This document shows positions 1 to 6,408 of a DNA stretch of 6,408 nt, piece after piece. A program made the translations under genes and the position numbers. Within the stretch, counting starts at the first letter, position 1; every line of letters begins with the position of its first letter. The notes beneath the pieces are model-generated. The model made no database searches, had not been told where the DNA came from, and saw only the letters and a program-made list of their open reading frames with translations. Source of the stretch: Prevotella sp. (GTDB lineage Bacteria; Bacteroidota; Bacteroidia; Bacteroidales; Bacteroidaceae); contig JAJQAI010000250.1 in the NCBI GenBank assembly GCA_021203915.1, forward strand, positions 1 to 6,408, written 5' to 3'.

Positions 1-28
1 ATTGTATATCCCCCTTAATTTAATCCTC

Positions 29-1783
29 TTAATTTAGCATAAGGCACATAAAAGCGTCTTCCTCTTGGAAGATTAATTGAGCAAGTTCTCCTATGGTAAG
101 GTGTAGAAATTCTTCACCAGGAGAGTTTGTTTGTCTTACTTTTCCATCTTTAATTAGGTAGAAAGAGTTATTCATAGGTATGTCCTTATCATCACTTACT
201 CTTATGGCCATTGTTTTCTTAGGATGTGTTTCAGCATAAACCTCAAGAGCACGTGTAGCATTTATTACTCTTAGCATCGCTTGAATACTTTTAGTGGGTT
301 CCCCGTAGGAATCCCCTGCCAAAAGTATATCCTCTTTAACAATGTCATATTGACTTTCATCATGCAGAATAATACACTTTTTTGAGCGCTGAAAACAATC
401 AAATTCTTCAAAGGTAGTCTTTGTAGGATTTAAGGGTGAGGCCCCACATGTTATAACTTTTGAATATCCTTTTCTTAAGTACCACTCTTGAAGCCACTCT
501 TCGGCAGGTATGAGCGTAGAGAAGACATCTCCTCGATAGAATGCTGAAAGATGAGCGTTTTTTAAAAGATTACCACCAATGCCCTGTCCTCTATATTGAG
601 CAAGAGTGCTTACCCCACTTACGTATGAAGTGTTAACCTGTTTCCCATGGTAAAGCATAGAGTAAGGAAGGATTTGTAAAGATGCTATAACCTTACCACC
701 TGCTTGACTGTAAATGTTATATTCGGGCTTATATATGCGTGAAAAATAAAGGTCAATAAACCACTCGGGGTCTTTAAATACCTCACGCCATATTTTTTTT
801 GTTTCTTGTCTTATACGTTCTTGGCCTCCAAGAAAAATGAGTGGATTTTTTTCTATAATATTACATTTTTCAAGAAGCTTTTCTGGTCGATAAGAGAGTT
901 TTGCACGTCTAAGCCCCTCATCTCCCAAGTCTTCCTCTCTATTTATAAAAGTATATTCCTCTGGAATATGTTTACAGAATTCTTGGTTTATAATATTGAA
1001 TGCCCCAGGATAACTTATGTCTGCCTTTTCTACACAAACATCAAAGGTGTTTTGATTTATAGGGCAACCATAGCTAAAGGCAATAAGTTTTTCATCAACG
1101 AAGATGGCTCCACCTAAAAAGCCGAGCTTTTCCCATCTATTAAAAGCTCTTTTCATTGAGCGAAGTTCCCATAAAAGGTTTTCTTCTTCTTCAGGGCTAC
1201 CTTCTAGGGCTTGAAGTTTCCATAGTCGTGCTAGTTCATGGCATTGGGGAATTATTTGGGGAGTTAGTTCTTTGTATTTATATTGTGGGAAAAGACTTTT
1301 AAATTTGTTTACGTGGTTTCGTTTGCTTTGCAGTTTCTTTCCAGCCAAACTTACGAGTTTTTCTCGAAGATAAATGTAATCTTGACGGTCACGATTTAAG
1401 CAAAATAAAAAAGTATCGGGAAAATTCTTTTCTAATATATCCTCTAGATAGTCTTTAACTGTGAGCATACTGAACCTTTGTCCCATTAAGGCAGAGTCTT
1501 CTCTAAGAAGTTGTATTACCTTATAAAACTGAGAAAAATCCCTTTCTTCTGTTCCATCTTCAAGCCTATGAGGCTTGGGCATTGGCATCATATAGGTGAG
1601 CTCTCCGTCTATCCAAAAACGGATAACAAGATAGTCCTCAACAATGGAAAATTGAGTATCGTAAAGGAATTTCCAACTTACAAGATTAGGAAACGAAAGG
1701 TCACAATTTTGCCATTCACTAGTTAGGGTGTAGCTTTGAATGAGATCCTTGTCGTCCTCAGTTATCTCAGAAAACTTTATCAT
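29..1783 (-). CDS. Three-part acyltransferase: DUF2156 (LPG synthase C-like) + GNAT + Eis-type SCP2-like domain
   Basis: A 584-residue protein of unknown substrate with three regions. Residues 1-310 resemble DUF2156, the C-terminal domain of phosphatidylglycerol lysyltransferases: note the basic stretch around KKLQSKRNHVNKF (149-161) and NREEDLGDEGLRRAKLSYRP (281-300). Residues about 312-450 form a GNAT domain whose acyl-CoA loop is R398-G-Q-G-I-G403, preceded by VSGVSTL. Residues about 465-584 look like the sterol-carrier-like domain that closes Eis acetyltransferases: LRVINATRALEVY (504-516), then a strand pattern around NNSFYLIKDGKV. No signal peptide or membrane segment is seen, so it is probably cytoplasmic. 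In MprF-type enzymes the DUF2156-like domain transfers an amino acid from aminoacyl-tRNA to lipid, but without the membrane flippase part this role cannot be assumed. The ATG at 1783 lies 9 bp after the argD stop, so it is probably co-transcribed. A direct role in arginine synthesis is unproven. Domain calls come from reading motifs, and boundaries are approximate. Confidence 0.8.
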   Translation of the reverse strand: MIKFSEITEDDKDLIQSYTLTSEWQNCDLSFPNLVSWKFLYDTQFSIVEDYLVIRFWIDGELTYMMPMPKPHRLEDGTEERDFSQFYKVIQLLREDSALMGQRFSMLTVKDYLEDILEKNFPDTFLFCLNRDRQDYIYLREKLVSLAGKKLQSKRNHVNKFKSLFPQYKYKELTPQIIPQCHELARLWKLQALEGSPEEEENLLWELRSMKRAFNRWEKLGFLGGAIFVDEKLIAFSYGCPINQNTFDVCVEKADISYPGAFNIINQEFCKHIPEEYTFINREEDLGDEGLRRAKLSYRPEKLLEKCNIIEKNPLIFLGGQERIRQETKKIWREVFKDPEWFIDLYFSRIYKPEYNIYSQAGGKVIASLQILPYSMLYHGKQVNTSYVSGVSTLAQYRGQGIGGNLLKNAHLSAFYRGDVFSTLIPAEEWLQEWYLRKGYSKVITCGASPLNPTKTTFEEFDCFQRSKKCIILHDESQYDIVKEDILLAGDSYGEPTKSIQAMLRVINATRALEVYAETHPKKTMAIRVSDDKDIPMNNSFYLIKDGKVRQTNSPGEEFLHLTIGELAQLIFQEEDAFMCLMLN

Positions 1784-1792
1784 GGGCTTGCC

Positions 1793-2932
1793 TCATTTAG
1801 GAAGCGCATTCTTTAGATAAAGAATGAAATCATCCACCATTTCTTTTTTAAGACATAAGGGTGGTAGCAAGCGGATTATATTTGTTGAAGAACTGCCTGT
1901 AAAACAGTGCTCATCATATATGAGCTTTTGCCGAACATCTTTATGCTCAATGTCAAGTTCAATACCAATCATTAGGCCACGCCCTCTTACCTCCTTGATA
2001 TGTTTAACCTCCCCCTGAAGAGCTTTAAGGCGTGAAAGAAGATATTCACCCGTTAAACGGGCATTTTCTATAAGATCCTCTTTTTCTATGACCTCAAGGA
2101 CAGCTAGGGCTGCTGAGCATGCTAGGTGATTACCTCCAAAGGTGGTCCCTAGTTGCCCATATTCGGGCTTAAACTCTGGTGATATAAGTACAGCTCCCAT
2201 TGGAAGTCCATTTGCAATTCCTTTGGCAACGGAGATTAAATCAGGCTTTACGTCAAGCCATTGGTGGGCGAAGAATTTTCCAGTTCTTCCATAACCACAT
2301 TGTATCTCATCACAAATAAGTACTGTATTATATTTAGTGCAAGCCTCTCTTAAGCCTTGAGCAAATTCCTTAGTGGCAAGTCTTATTCCTCCAACACCTT
2401 GAACACATTCAATAATACATGCTGCAACATCCCCTTTAGAAAGTTCCTCCTCCCAAGCTTGAATATCATTTAGTGGAAGGTAGGTAACATGGTTATTAGC
2501 GTTTATTGGAGAAATAATTTTAGGATTATCAGTTACTTCTACAGCAAGTGATGTACGCCCATGAAATGCTTTTTTTGCTGAAAGTACACGTGTCTTATTA
2601 GTTTTAAATGAAGCTAACTTAAGACAATTCTCATTTGCCTCAGCACCGCTATTAACTAAGAATAGTTGATAGTCATCATATCCGGATATCTTACCAAGTT
2701 TCCTGGCTAATTCCCTTTGAAGGGAGTTTATTACCGAATTACTGTAAAACCCCAAATTTTGGAGTTGCTCACTTACTTTTTTTATATAATGAGGATGACA
2801 ATGTCCAATACTTATAACAGCGTGACCTCCATATAGGTCAAGGTATTTTTGTCCTTTTTCATCCCATACGTAACATCCCTTTCCTTTAACAATGTTTACG
2901 TCAAGTAGCGGGTATACATCAAAAAGATTCAT
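1793..2932 (-). CDS. argD: N-acetylornithine / N-succinylornithine aminotransferase
   Basis: A PLP-dependent class III aminotransferase of 379 residues, slightly short of the usual 380-405 but with all expected blocks. It interconverts N-acyl-glutamate semialdehyde and N-acylornithine with glutamate as amino donor. Visible landmarks: the phosphate-binding NSGAEANE (94-101), AFHGRT (122-127), the cofactor-contacting aspartate D208 in CDEIQCGYGRTG (207-218), the Schiff-base lysine K237 in SVAKGIANGLPMG (234-246), and GTTFGGNHLACSAALA (262-277). The ATG at 2932 gives the normal N-terminus; the leader is A-rich with no Shine-Dalgarno sequence. It follows argC by 47 bp and precedes the multidomain acyltransferase by 9 bp. 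In Bacteroides the pathway runs on succinylated intermediates, so N-succinylornithine is the likely substrate here; that is inference from lineage, not from a residue I can point to. Lysine-pathway (DapC) activity is possible, as in other ArgD enzymes. Confidence 0.95.
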   Translation of the reverse strand: MNLFDVYPLLDVNIVKGKGCYVWDEKGQKYLDLYGGHAVISIGHCHPHYIKKVSEQLQNLGFYSNSVINSLQRELARKLGKISGYDDYQLFLVNSGAEANENCLKLASFKTNKTRVLSAKKAFHGRTSLAVEVTDNPKIISPINANNHVTYLPLNDIQAWEEELSKGDVAACIIECVQGVGGIRLATKEFAQGLREACTKYNTVLICDEIQCGYGRTGKFFAHQWLDVKPDLISVAKGIANGLPMGAVLISPEFKPEYGQLGTTFGGNHLACSAALAVLEVIEKEDLIENARLTGEYLLSRLKALQGEVKHIKEVRGRGLMIGIELDIEHKDVRQKLIYDEHCFTGSSSTNIIRLLPPLCLKKEMVDDFILYLKNALPK

Positions 2933-2979
2933 ATTCTTATAGCCTTTTAATGGATGCTTATTAGAAAAAAATGTAGTAT

Positions 2980-3948
2980 TTAAAATGCTGAGGCTTTAAG
3001 CATCAGTCCTTCTTTTTCATCTAAGCCAAACATTAGATTCATATTTTCAACGGCTTGCCCTGCAGCACCTTTAAGTAGATTATCAATAGCCGAGGTTACA
3101 AGTAATTTGTCTTTAAATTTTTCGCAATGAATCAGACATTTATTGGTGTTTACCACCTGCTTAAGATCAAGAGGAAAGTCCACGTAATGAGTAAACTTAG
3201 CGTTTTTATAGAAGTCTTTGTATGCATCAATAATAGTATCTATCTCTTCTTTTGTTTTAATAAGGCAAGAAGAAAATATGCCACGAGAAAAGTCTCCCCG
3301 ATAAGGGATAAAGTCTATTTCTGCATTAAATTCACTATCTACTTGCTTAAGGCTTTGTATGATTTCAGGTAAATGTTGATGCACGAAGGGTTTATATATG
3401 CTTATATTGCCATTTCTCCAACTAAAATGAGTGGTTGGGGTGGGTTTTTGTCCAGCACCACTACTACCAGTTAAAGCATTAACTACTACATCCCCTTTTA
3501 GTATTTGCATTTTGGCAGCAGGTAGTAGGGCTAACTGAATGCATGTAGCAAAACAACCAGGGTTAGCTATATGAGTGGCTTTTGAGATTTCTTTAGAGTT
3601 AATCTCTGGCAAGCCATAAACAAAGTCGTTATCTTTAGAAGAAAGTCTAAAATCCTGAGCTAGGTCAATTATCTTTACTTTTGAAGGTATGTTGTTAGAA
3701 GAGATAAATTCTTTTGATTTACCATGACCAAAACAAAAGAATAAAAGGTCCACTTTATCAAAAGGCTTTTCATCGGTAAAGCGTAGAGGAGTATCTCCAT
3801 AAAGTCCTTCATGGACATCAGTTATAAGTTTACCAGCACTACTTTCGCTATGGACGAAAACTACTTCGGCTTCTTTATGATTAACCATCAGACGCAAGAG
3901 TTCGCCTGCAGTATAGCCTGCTCCGCCTAGTATTCCTACTTTTATCAT
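2980..3948 (-). CDS. argC: N-acyl-gamma-glutamyl-phosphate reductase
   Basis: An NADPH-dependent reductase of 322 residues that converts N-acyl-glutamyl phosphate to the semialdehyde, the step before ArgD. The N-terminus carries the dinucleotide-binding loop GGAGYTAG (8-15). The catalytic cysteine is C132 in ANPGCFATC (128-136). GSSGAG (161-166) and the HQHLPEI segment (190-196) follow in the expected order; the histidine in it, H192, is the likely catalytic base. The C-terminal block DNLLKGAAGQAVENMNLMFG (289-308) is characteristic of the family. Length suits the shorter form of ArgC without the long insert. The ATG at 3948 follows the argG stop by 23 bp. As with ArgD, the acyl group in this lineage is probably succinyl rather than acetyl. 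Nothing looks truncated or altered. Confidence 0.96.
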   Translation of the reverse strand: MIKVGILGGAGYTAGELLRLMVNHKEAEVVFVHSESSAGKLITDVHEGLYGDTPLRFTDEKPFDKVDLLFFCFGHGKSKEFISSNNIPSKVKIIDLAQDFRLSSKDNDFVYGLPEINSKEISKATHIANPGCFATCIQLALLPAAKMQILKGDVVVNALTGSSGAGQKPTPTTHFSWRNGNISIYKPFVHQHLPEIIQSLKQVDSEFNAEIDFIPYRGDFSRGIFSSCLIKTKEEIDTIIDAYKDFYKNAKFTHYVDFPLDLKQVVNTNKCLIHCEKFKDKLLVTSAIDNLLKGAAGQAVENMNLMFGLDEKEGLMLKASAF

Positions 3949-3971
3949 AGTATTTGTTTTTATGGGGCTTT

Positions 3972-5177
3972 TTACCTTTCTTCCTTTTTATGTATGCCGT
4001 AATATACTCTTAGTGGTGTACTTAGTATCTTGATAAACCCTTTTGCTTCTTCAGCCGTCCAGCCATGTTGCATCTCTCCATACTCTCCGAGTTTGGATTT
4101 TAATAGGTCATCTTGTGAATCCACTCCTACTACTTCAAATCCAAGGGGGCGAAGTTTAAGTATTACCTCACCATTGACATTTCTTTGACTACTAGTAAGC
4201 ATTGCCTCAATATCAGTCATTACGGGCTCTAAATATTGGCTCTCATGTAGGAACATACCATACCAATTTGCAACTTGGTCTTTCCAATATTGTTGCCACT
4301 TGCTCAAGGTGTATTTTTCAAGTGTGCGGTGAGCTTCAATTATTAATTTAGGGGCAGCAGCTTCAAAGCCAACACGTCCCTTTATACCTATTATTGTATC
4401 ACCTACATTGCAGTCACGCCCTATACCATAGGCAGCTCCTAGGCTTTCTATTGTTTGTATGGCTTTAATCTTATCGGAAAACTTTTTACCATTAACTTCT
4501 ATGATTTCACCATGCTTAAATTTTATTTTTAGCTCTGTTTCTTCTTCTTTAGTAACATGCTTTAGGTATGCCTCTTCGGGAAGTCCTTGTCGAGAGTCTA
4601 ATATTTCACCACCGCAGATGCTAGTTCCCCAAATACCCACATTGTAGGAATATTTTAATTTAGCAAAATCAGCCTTAAAGCCATTTTTGTTTAGATAATC
4701 AACCTCCTGCTTACGAGAAAGACTTTTATCGCGTGTTAGGGTGATAATCTCTACTTTAGGGGCCATAACCAAAAATGTCATATCAAATCTTATTTGGTCA
4801 TTTCCTGCACCTGTGGAACCATGTGCAATGGCATCGGCACCAATTTCTTTAGCATAACGAGCAATAGCAATAGCCTGGAATATGCGCTCTGAAGATACTG
4901 ATATAGGGTAGGAGTTGTTGCGCAAGACATTTCCAAAAATCATATATTTTAGACTCTTTTGGTAATATTCTTGCGTAACATCTAGGGTGACGTACTGTTT
5001 TGCTCCTAGTTTTAAAGCGTTCTTTTTATTTGTTTTGAGTTGCTCCGGGGTAAATCCTCCGGTGTTTGCGCAGGCAGCATATACCTCATAACCCATGTCG
5101 TGGGATAATTTCATTACAGTGTATGAGGTATCTAGACCTCCAGAGAATGCTACTACAACTTTTTTCTTCTTTTCCAT
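3972..5177 (-). CDS. argG: Argininosuccinate synthase
   Basis: The enzyme joins citrulline to aspartate with ATP cleaved to AMP and pyrophosphate, giving argininosuccinate; cytoplasmic, normally a homotetramer. With the ATG at 5177 the protein is 401 residues, a normal length. The pyrophosphatase-type P-loop SGGLDTS sits at residues 12-18, and the second signature HGSTGAGNDQIRFD at 119-132. The conserved central segment around NVGIWGTSICGG (179-190) and the REF-like nucleotide/substrate region are followed by AAYGIGR (248-254) and GIKGRVGFEAAAP (264-276). An upstream in-frame GTG (5216) would add 13 residues and overlap the GNAT gene, but the P-loop is normally close to the N-terminus and the ATG is preferred. 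It begins 7 bp after the GNAT gene stop, so the two are tightly coupled. Placing argG early in the operon, next to argR, matches Bacteroides. Confidence 0.97.
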   Translation of the reverse strand: MEKKKKVVVAFSGGLDTSYTVMKLSHDMGYEVYAACANTGGFTPEQLKTNKKNALKLGAKQYVTLDVTQEYYQKSLKYMIFGNVLRNNSYPISVSSERIFQAIAIARYAKEIGADAIAHGSTGAGNDQIRFDMTFLVMAPKVEIITLTRDKSLSRKQEVDYLNKNGFKADFAKLKYSYNVGIWGTSICGGEILDSRQGLPEEAYLKHVTKEEETELKIKFKHGEIIEVNGKKFSDKIKAIQTIESLGAAYGIGRDCNVGDTIIGIKGRVGFEAAAPKLIIEAHRTLEKYTLSKWQQYWKDQVANWYGMFLHESQYLEPVMTDIEAMLTSSQRNVNGEVILKLRPLGFEVVGVDSQDDLLKSKLGEYGEMQHGWTAEEAKGFIKILSTPLRVYYGIHKKEER

Positions 5178-5184
5178 AAACGTT

Positions 5185-5781
5185 TCAATTTTTTTTAATC
5201 CTCTTAAGAACCTCACTAGAAAGCTCTATTGGTGTACCCTCACCCAAATGATTCTCTGGGTCGTATAGCATACCGGTGCAAATACAATATTTTCTATTAG
5301 TACGTTTAAGAACGTCAGAATTTATGCACCCCTCACATCCCCTCCAAAAGGCATCGTCATCAGTTAACTCAGCGAATGAAACGGGCATGTATCCTAGTTG
5401 AGTATTCATCTTCATTACGGCCGTTCCACTTGTTAGGGAGAAAATCTTTGCTTTTGGCCAACGTTTGCGAGCAAGCGTGAAAGTAAGATCTTTTATTCTT
5501 TTTGCTAGGCCTATGCCACGAAAGTCTGGGTGAACTATCAAACCTGATGTGGTCACATAATGTTTGTTACCCCAGGTTTCAATATAACTAAATCCTGCGA
5601 ATCTATCTCCCTGAAGAGCTATCACAGCTTTAGCTTCACGCATCTTTGTAGCCAAATATTCGTGTGTTCGTCTGGCAATACCTGTGCCACGCACTTTTGC
5701 CGCCTCTGCAATAGTGTCTAGGATTGTATCCACATACTTTTCATGCGAGGCATCCGCAACCACTACGATTATATCTTCCAT
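5185..5781 (-). CDS. GNAT acyltransferase, probable N-succinyl/N-acetylglutamate synthase
   Basis: A single-domain GNAT acyltransferase of 198 residues. The acyl-CoA binding motif A is clear: SGLIVHPDFRGIGLAKRIKD (79-98), with the pyrophosphate loop R88-G-I-G-L-A93, followed by a further GNAT strand-helix region around SLTSGTAVMKMNTQLGYMPV (115-134). Four cysteines lie in the C-terminal part: C149-x2-C152, then C166-x-C168, a spacing that could hold zinc. It has no amino-acid kinase domain, so it is unlike classical ArgA. Its place between argR and argG argues that it makes the first pathway intermediate. From memory, the equivalent gene of Bacteroides thetaiotaomicron (BT3761, in the same position) was assigned by fitness data as N-succinylglutamate synthase; I cannot check identity here. 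The ATG at 5781 is chosen over an in-frame TTG at 5799 because ATG is the stronger codon and is preceded by GAGGAA; it leaves 25 bp after argR. GNAT identity is firm; the substrate is inferred. Confidence 0.85.
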   Translation of the reverse strand: MEDIIVVVADASHEKYVDTILDTIAEAAKVRGTGIARRTHEYLATKMREAKAVIALQGDRFAGFSYIETWGNKHYVTTSGLIVHPDFRGIGLAKRIKDLTFTLARKRWPKAKIFSLTSGTAVMKMNTQLGYMPVSFAELTDDDAFWRGCEGCINSDVLKRTNRKYCICTGMLYDPENHLGEGTPIELSSEVLKRIKKN

Positions 5782-5806
5782 TTTTTCCTCTTTTGACAAA
5801 AGTGTC

Positions 5807-6283
5807 CTATTTTATTTCAGGGATAACGGTCCTTAGCTTTGGAATGACTTCCTTTGGGCTAACACCTTCCTTTATAACAAAGAATATCGTATCATCACCT
5901 GCAATCGTGCCGATAATGGAGTCAATTCCACTATTATCAATATTGTATGCTAGGCTACTTGCATAGCCAGGACGTGTTTTGACCACTCCAACGTTGCCAG
6001 AGAAATTTATTGACAAAAAACCAGATGTAAGTAACATCTCTGACACTTGTTTAGGGCTCATTACTCGTTTGTACATTGTTTCGTTAGGAAGGACATAGAA
6101 ATACTTTCCAGTCATATTAGTGGCTTTTGCTACCTTTAGTTGTTTCATATCTCTACTAAGTGTAGCTTGGGTAATCTTGTAACCTTCTGTTTTGAGGGCT
6201 TTGAGTACTTCGTCTTGGGAACAAAGTTCATTGCTTGATATAAGCATGCGCAGTACTTTAAGTCTATCATTCTTCGATTTCAT
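5807..6283 (-). CDS. argR: Arginine repressor ArgR
   Basis: An arginine-responsive DNA-binding regulator of 158 residues, normal for the family, which works as a hexamer. The N-terminal winged helix-turn-helix covers about residues 1-70: helix start SQDEVLKALKTEGYKITQAT (22-41), then the recognition helix with the conserved Ser-Arg pair S43-R44 in TQATLSRDMKQLKVAK (38-53). The C-terminal domain (about 80-158) oligomerises and binds arginine; the motif GTIAGDDTIF (125-134) holds the two aspartates D130-D131 typical of the effector site. Starts upstream exist in frame (ATG at 6307, TTG at 6388) but lie at or above the predicted transcription start, and family members begin just before the MKSKNDRLKVLRM-type segment, so the ATG at 6283 is used. 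As first gene of the operon with an operator just upstream, it is probably autoregulated. Confidence 0.93.
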   Translation of the reverse strand: MKSKNDRLKVLRMLISSNELCSQDEVLKALKTEGYKITQATLSRDMKQLKVAKATNMTGKYFYVLPNETMYKRVMSPKQVSEMLLTSGFLSINFSGNVGVVKTRPGYASSLAYNIDNSGIDSIIGTIAGDDTIFFVIKEGVSPKEVIPKLRTVIPEIK

Positions 6284-6308
6284 AGCTGTATATTTATGCA
6301 GTTTCATA

Positions 6309-6332
6309 TGCAAAAATATACGTTTTTTTGCA
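6309..6332. repeat. Secondary inverted repeat TGCAAAAA-N8-TTTTTGCA over the -7 element
   Basis: Arms TGCAAAAA (6309-6316) and TTTTTGCA (6325-6332) are separated by 8 bp and cover the predicted -7 element. The half-site word TGCA occurs at 6309, 6329 and 6349, exactly 20 bp apart, and again at 6359 inside the main palindrome. This makes it a plausible weaker second ArgR contact, since ArgR hexamers usually bind two boxes whose centres are about 21 bp apart. The arm spacing is wider than in a standard ARG box, so this site is less certain. Confidence 0.5.
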
Positions 6333-6342
6333 AAAAAGCAAA
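6311..6342 (-). promoter_or_regulatory. Predicted Bacteroidota-type promoter of the arg operon
   Basis: Reading the minus strand, TTTG at 6342-6339 (the -33 element) is followed by 20 bp and then TATTTTTG at 6318-6311, an exact match to the TAnnTTTG (-7) element used by the primary sigma factor of this phylum. Transcription would start near 6304-6308, leaving a leader of about 20-25 nt before the argR ATG at 6283. The -33 element overlaps the end of the 30-bp palindrome, so a bound repressor would block RNA polymerase. The region is very AT-rich, so a chance match to the elements is possible, but both elements and the spacing agree. Confidence 0.7.
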
Positions 6343-6370
6343 TAAATATGCAAAATTTTGCATATTTATT
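6341..6370. promoter_or_regulatory. Perfect 30-bp palindrome, predicted ArgR operator (ARG box)
   Basis: Each half is AATAAATATGCAAAA followed directly by its exact reverse complement, with no mismatch and no loop; symmetry ends at 6340/6371. The inner 18 bp, TATGCAAAATTTTGCATA (6347-6364), have the size and layout of an ARG box: two inward half-sites around an A/T core, with TGCA where E. coli boxes carry TGAAT-like halves. It sits at the -33 element of the argR promoter, the right place for a repressor. The lack of a loop argues against a transcription terminator. The assignment to ArgR rests on position and symmetry. Confidence 0.75.
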
Positions 6371-6408
6371 AATTTTTGCGCCATCCAAAGACGAGGGCTA
6401 TTCAATCT

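Noticed and set aside
806..1117. Plus-strand reading frame of 103 codons inside the multidomain acyltransferase gene
   Set aside because: It is opposite a convincing gene, has low-complexity content rich in F, I and Y, and shows no recognisable motif; the same holds for the other plus-strand frames in the window.
2985..3003. Possible hairpin (ATGCT / AGCAT, 9-nt loop) followed by a T-run at the end of argC, as a terminator
   Set aside because: The stem is only 5 bp, A/T-rich, lies inside the coding end of argC, and the T-run is short; argD follows after 47 bp, so termination here is unlikely.
5178..5216. GTG start giving argG 13 extra residues and an overlap with the GNAT gene
   Set aside because: The ATG at 5177 places the P-loop at residue 12 as in other argininosuccinate synthases; the extension looks like read-back into the 3' end of the GNAT gene.
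5782..5799. TTG start adding six residues to the GNAT protein
   Set aside because: TTG is a weak start; the ATG at 5781 is six codons downstream with GAGGAA just before it, and the extra residues are lysine/glutamate-rich sequence that looks like leader.
6341..6370. The 30-bp palindrome as a terminator of a gene beyond the right edge
   Set aside because: It has no loop, is almost all A/T, lacks a G/C stem with a following T-run, and sits at a promoter element.
6371..6408. Possible divergent gene or RNA at the right edge
   Set aside because: No start codon, TAnnTTTG element on the plus strand or tRNA-like end is visible in the 38 bp available.

Overview
This window is an arginine-biosynthesis operon from an AT-rich member of the Bacteroidota, probably of the order Bacteroidales. 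All six genes lie on the minus strand and are read from right to left. The lineage call rests on three points. The gene order argR, GNAT acyltransferase, argG, argC, argD is one I recognise from Bacteroides and relatives. The promoter fits the Bacteroidota form (TTTG, 20 bp, TAnnTTTG). Most translation starts have A-rich leaders without a clear Shine-Dalgarno sequence.

Layout in transcription order: a control region (about 6309-6370) with a perfect 30-bp palindrome, phased TGCA repeats and a promoter; argR, the arginine repressor (6283-5807); a GNAT acyltransferase, probably the N-acylglutamate (likely N-succinylglutamate) synthase (5781-5185); argG, argininosuccinate synthase (5177-3972); argC, N-acyl-glutamyl-phosphate reductase (3948-2980); argD, N-acylornithine aminotransferase (2932-1793); and a 584-residue multidomain acyltransferase of unknown substrate (1783-29). 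Gaps between genes are 25, 7, 23, 47 and 9 bp. I see no convincing internal promoter or terminator, so a single transcript from the argR promoter is likely. It probably continues past the left edge, since only 28 bp remain after the last stop and they hold no terminator.

How the genes work together: the GNAT enzyme would acylate glutamate, a kinase (ArgB, not in the window) would phosphorylate it, ArgC reduces it, ArgD transaminates it to N-acylornithine, and a transcarbamylase (not here) gives N-acylcitrulline. After deacylation, ArgG joins citrulline to aspartate and ArgH (not here) releases arginine. In Bacteroides the acyl group is known to be succinyl, so ArgC, ArgD and the GNAT enzyme may use succinylated substrates here too. 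ArgR with bound arginine would bind the palindrome cluster and shut down its own operon.

Most of this is core metabolism. The parts worth a second look are the operator, the cysteine-bearing GNAT enzyme and the unusual fusion protein at the end of the operon. The right edge (6371-6408) shows no recognisable feature, and no intergenic stretch exceeds about 125 bp.
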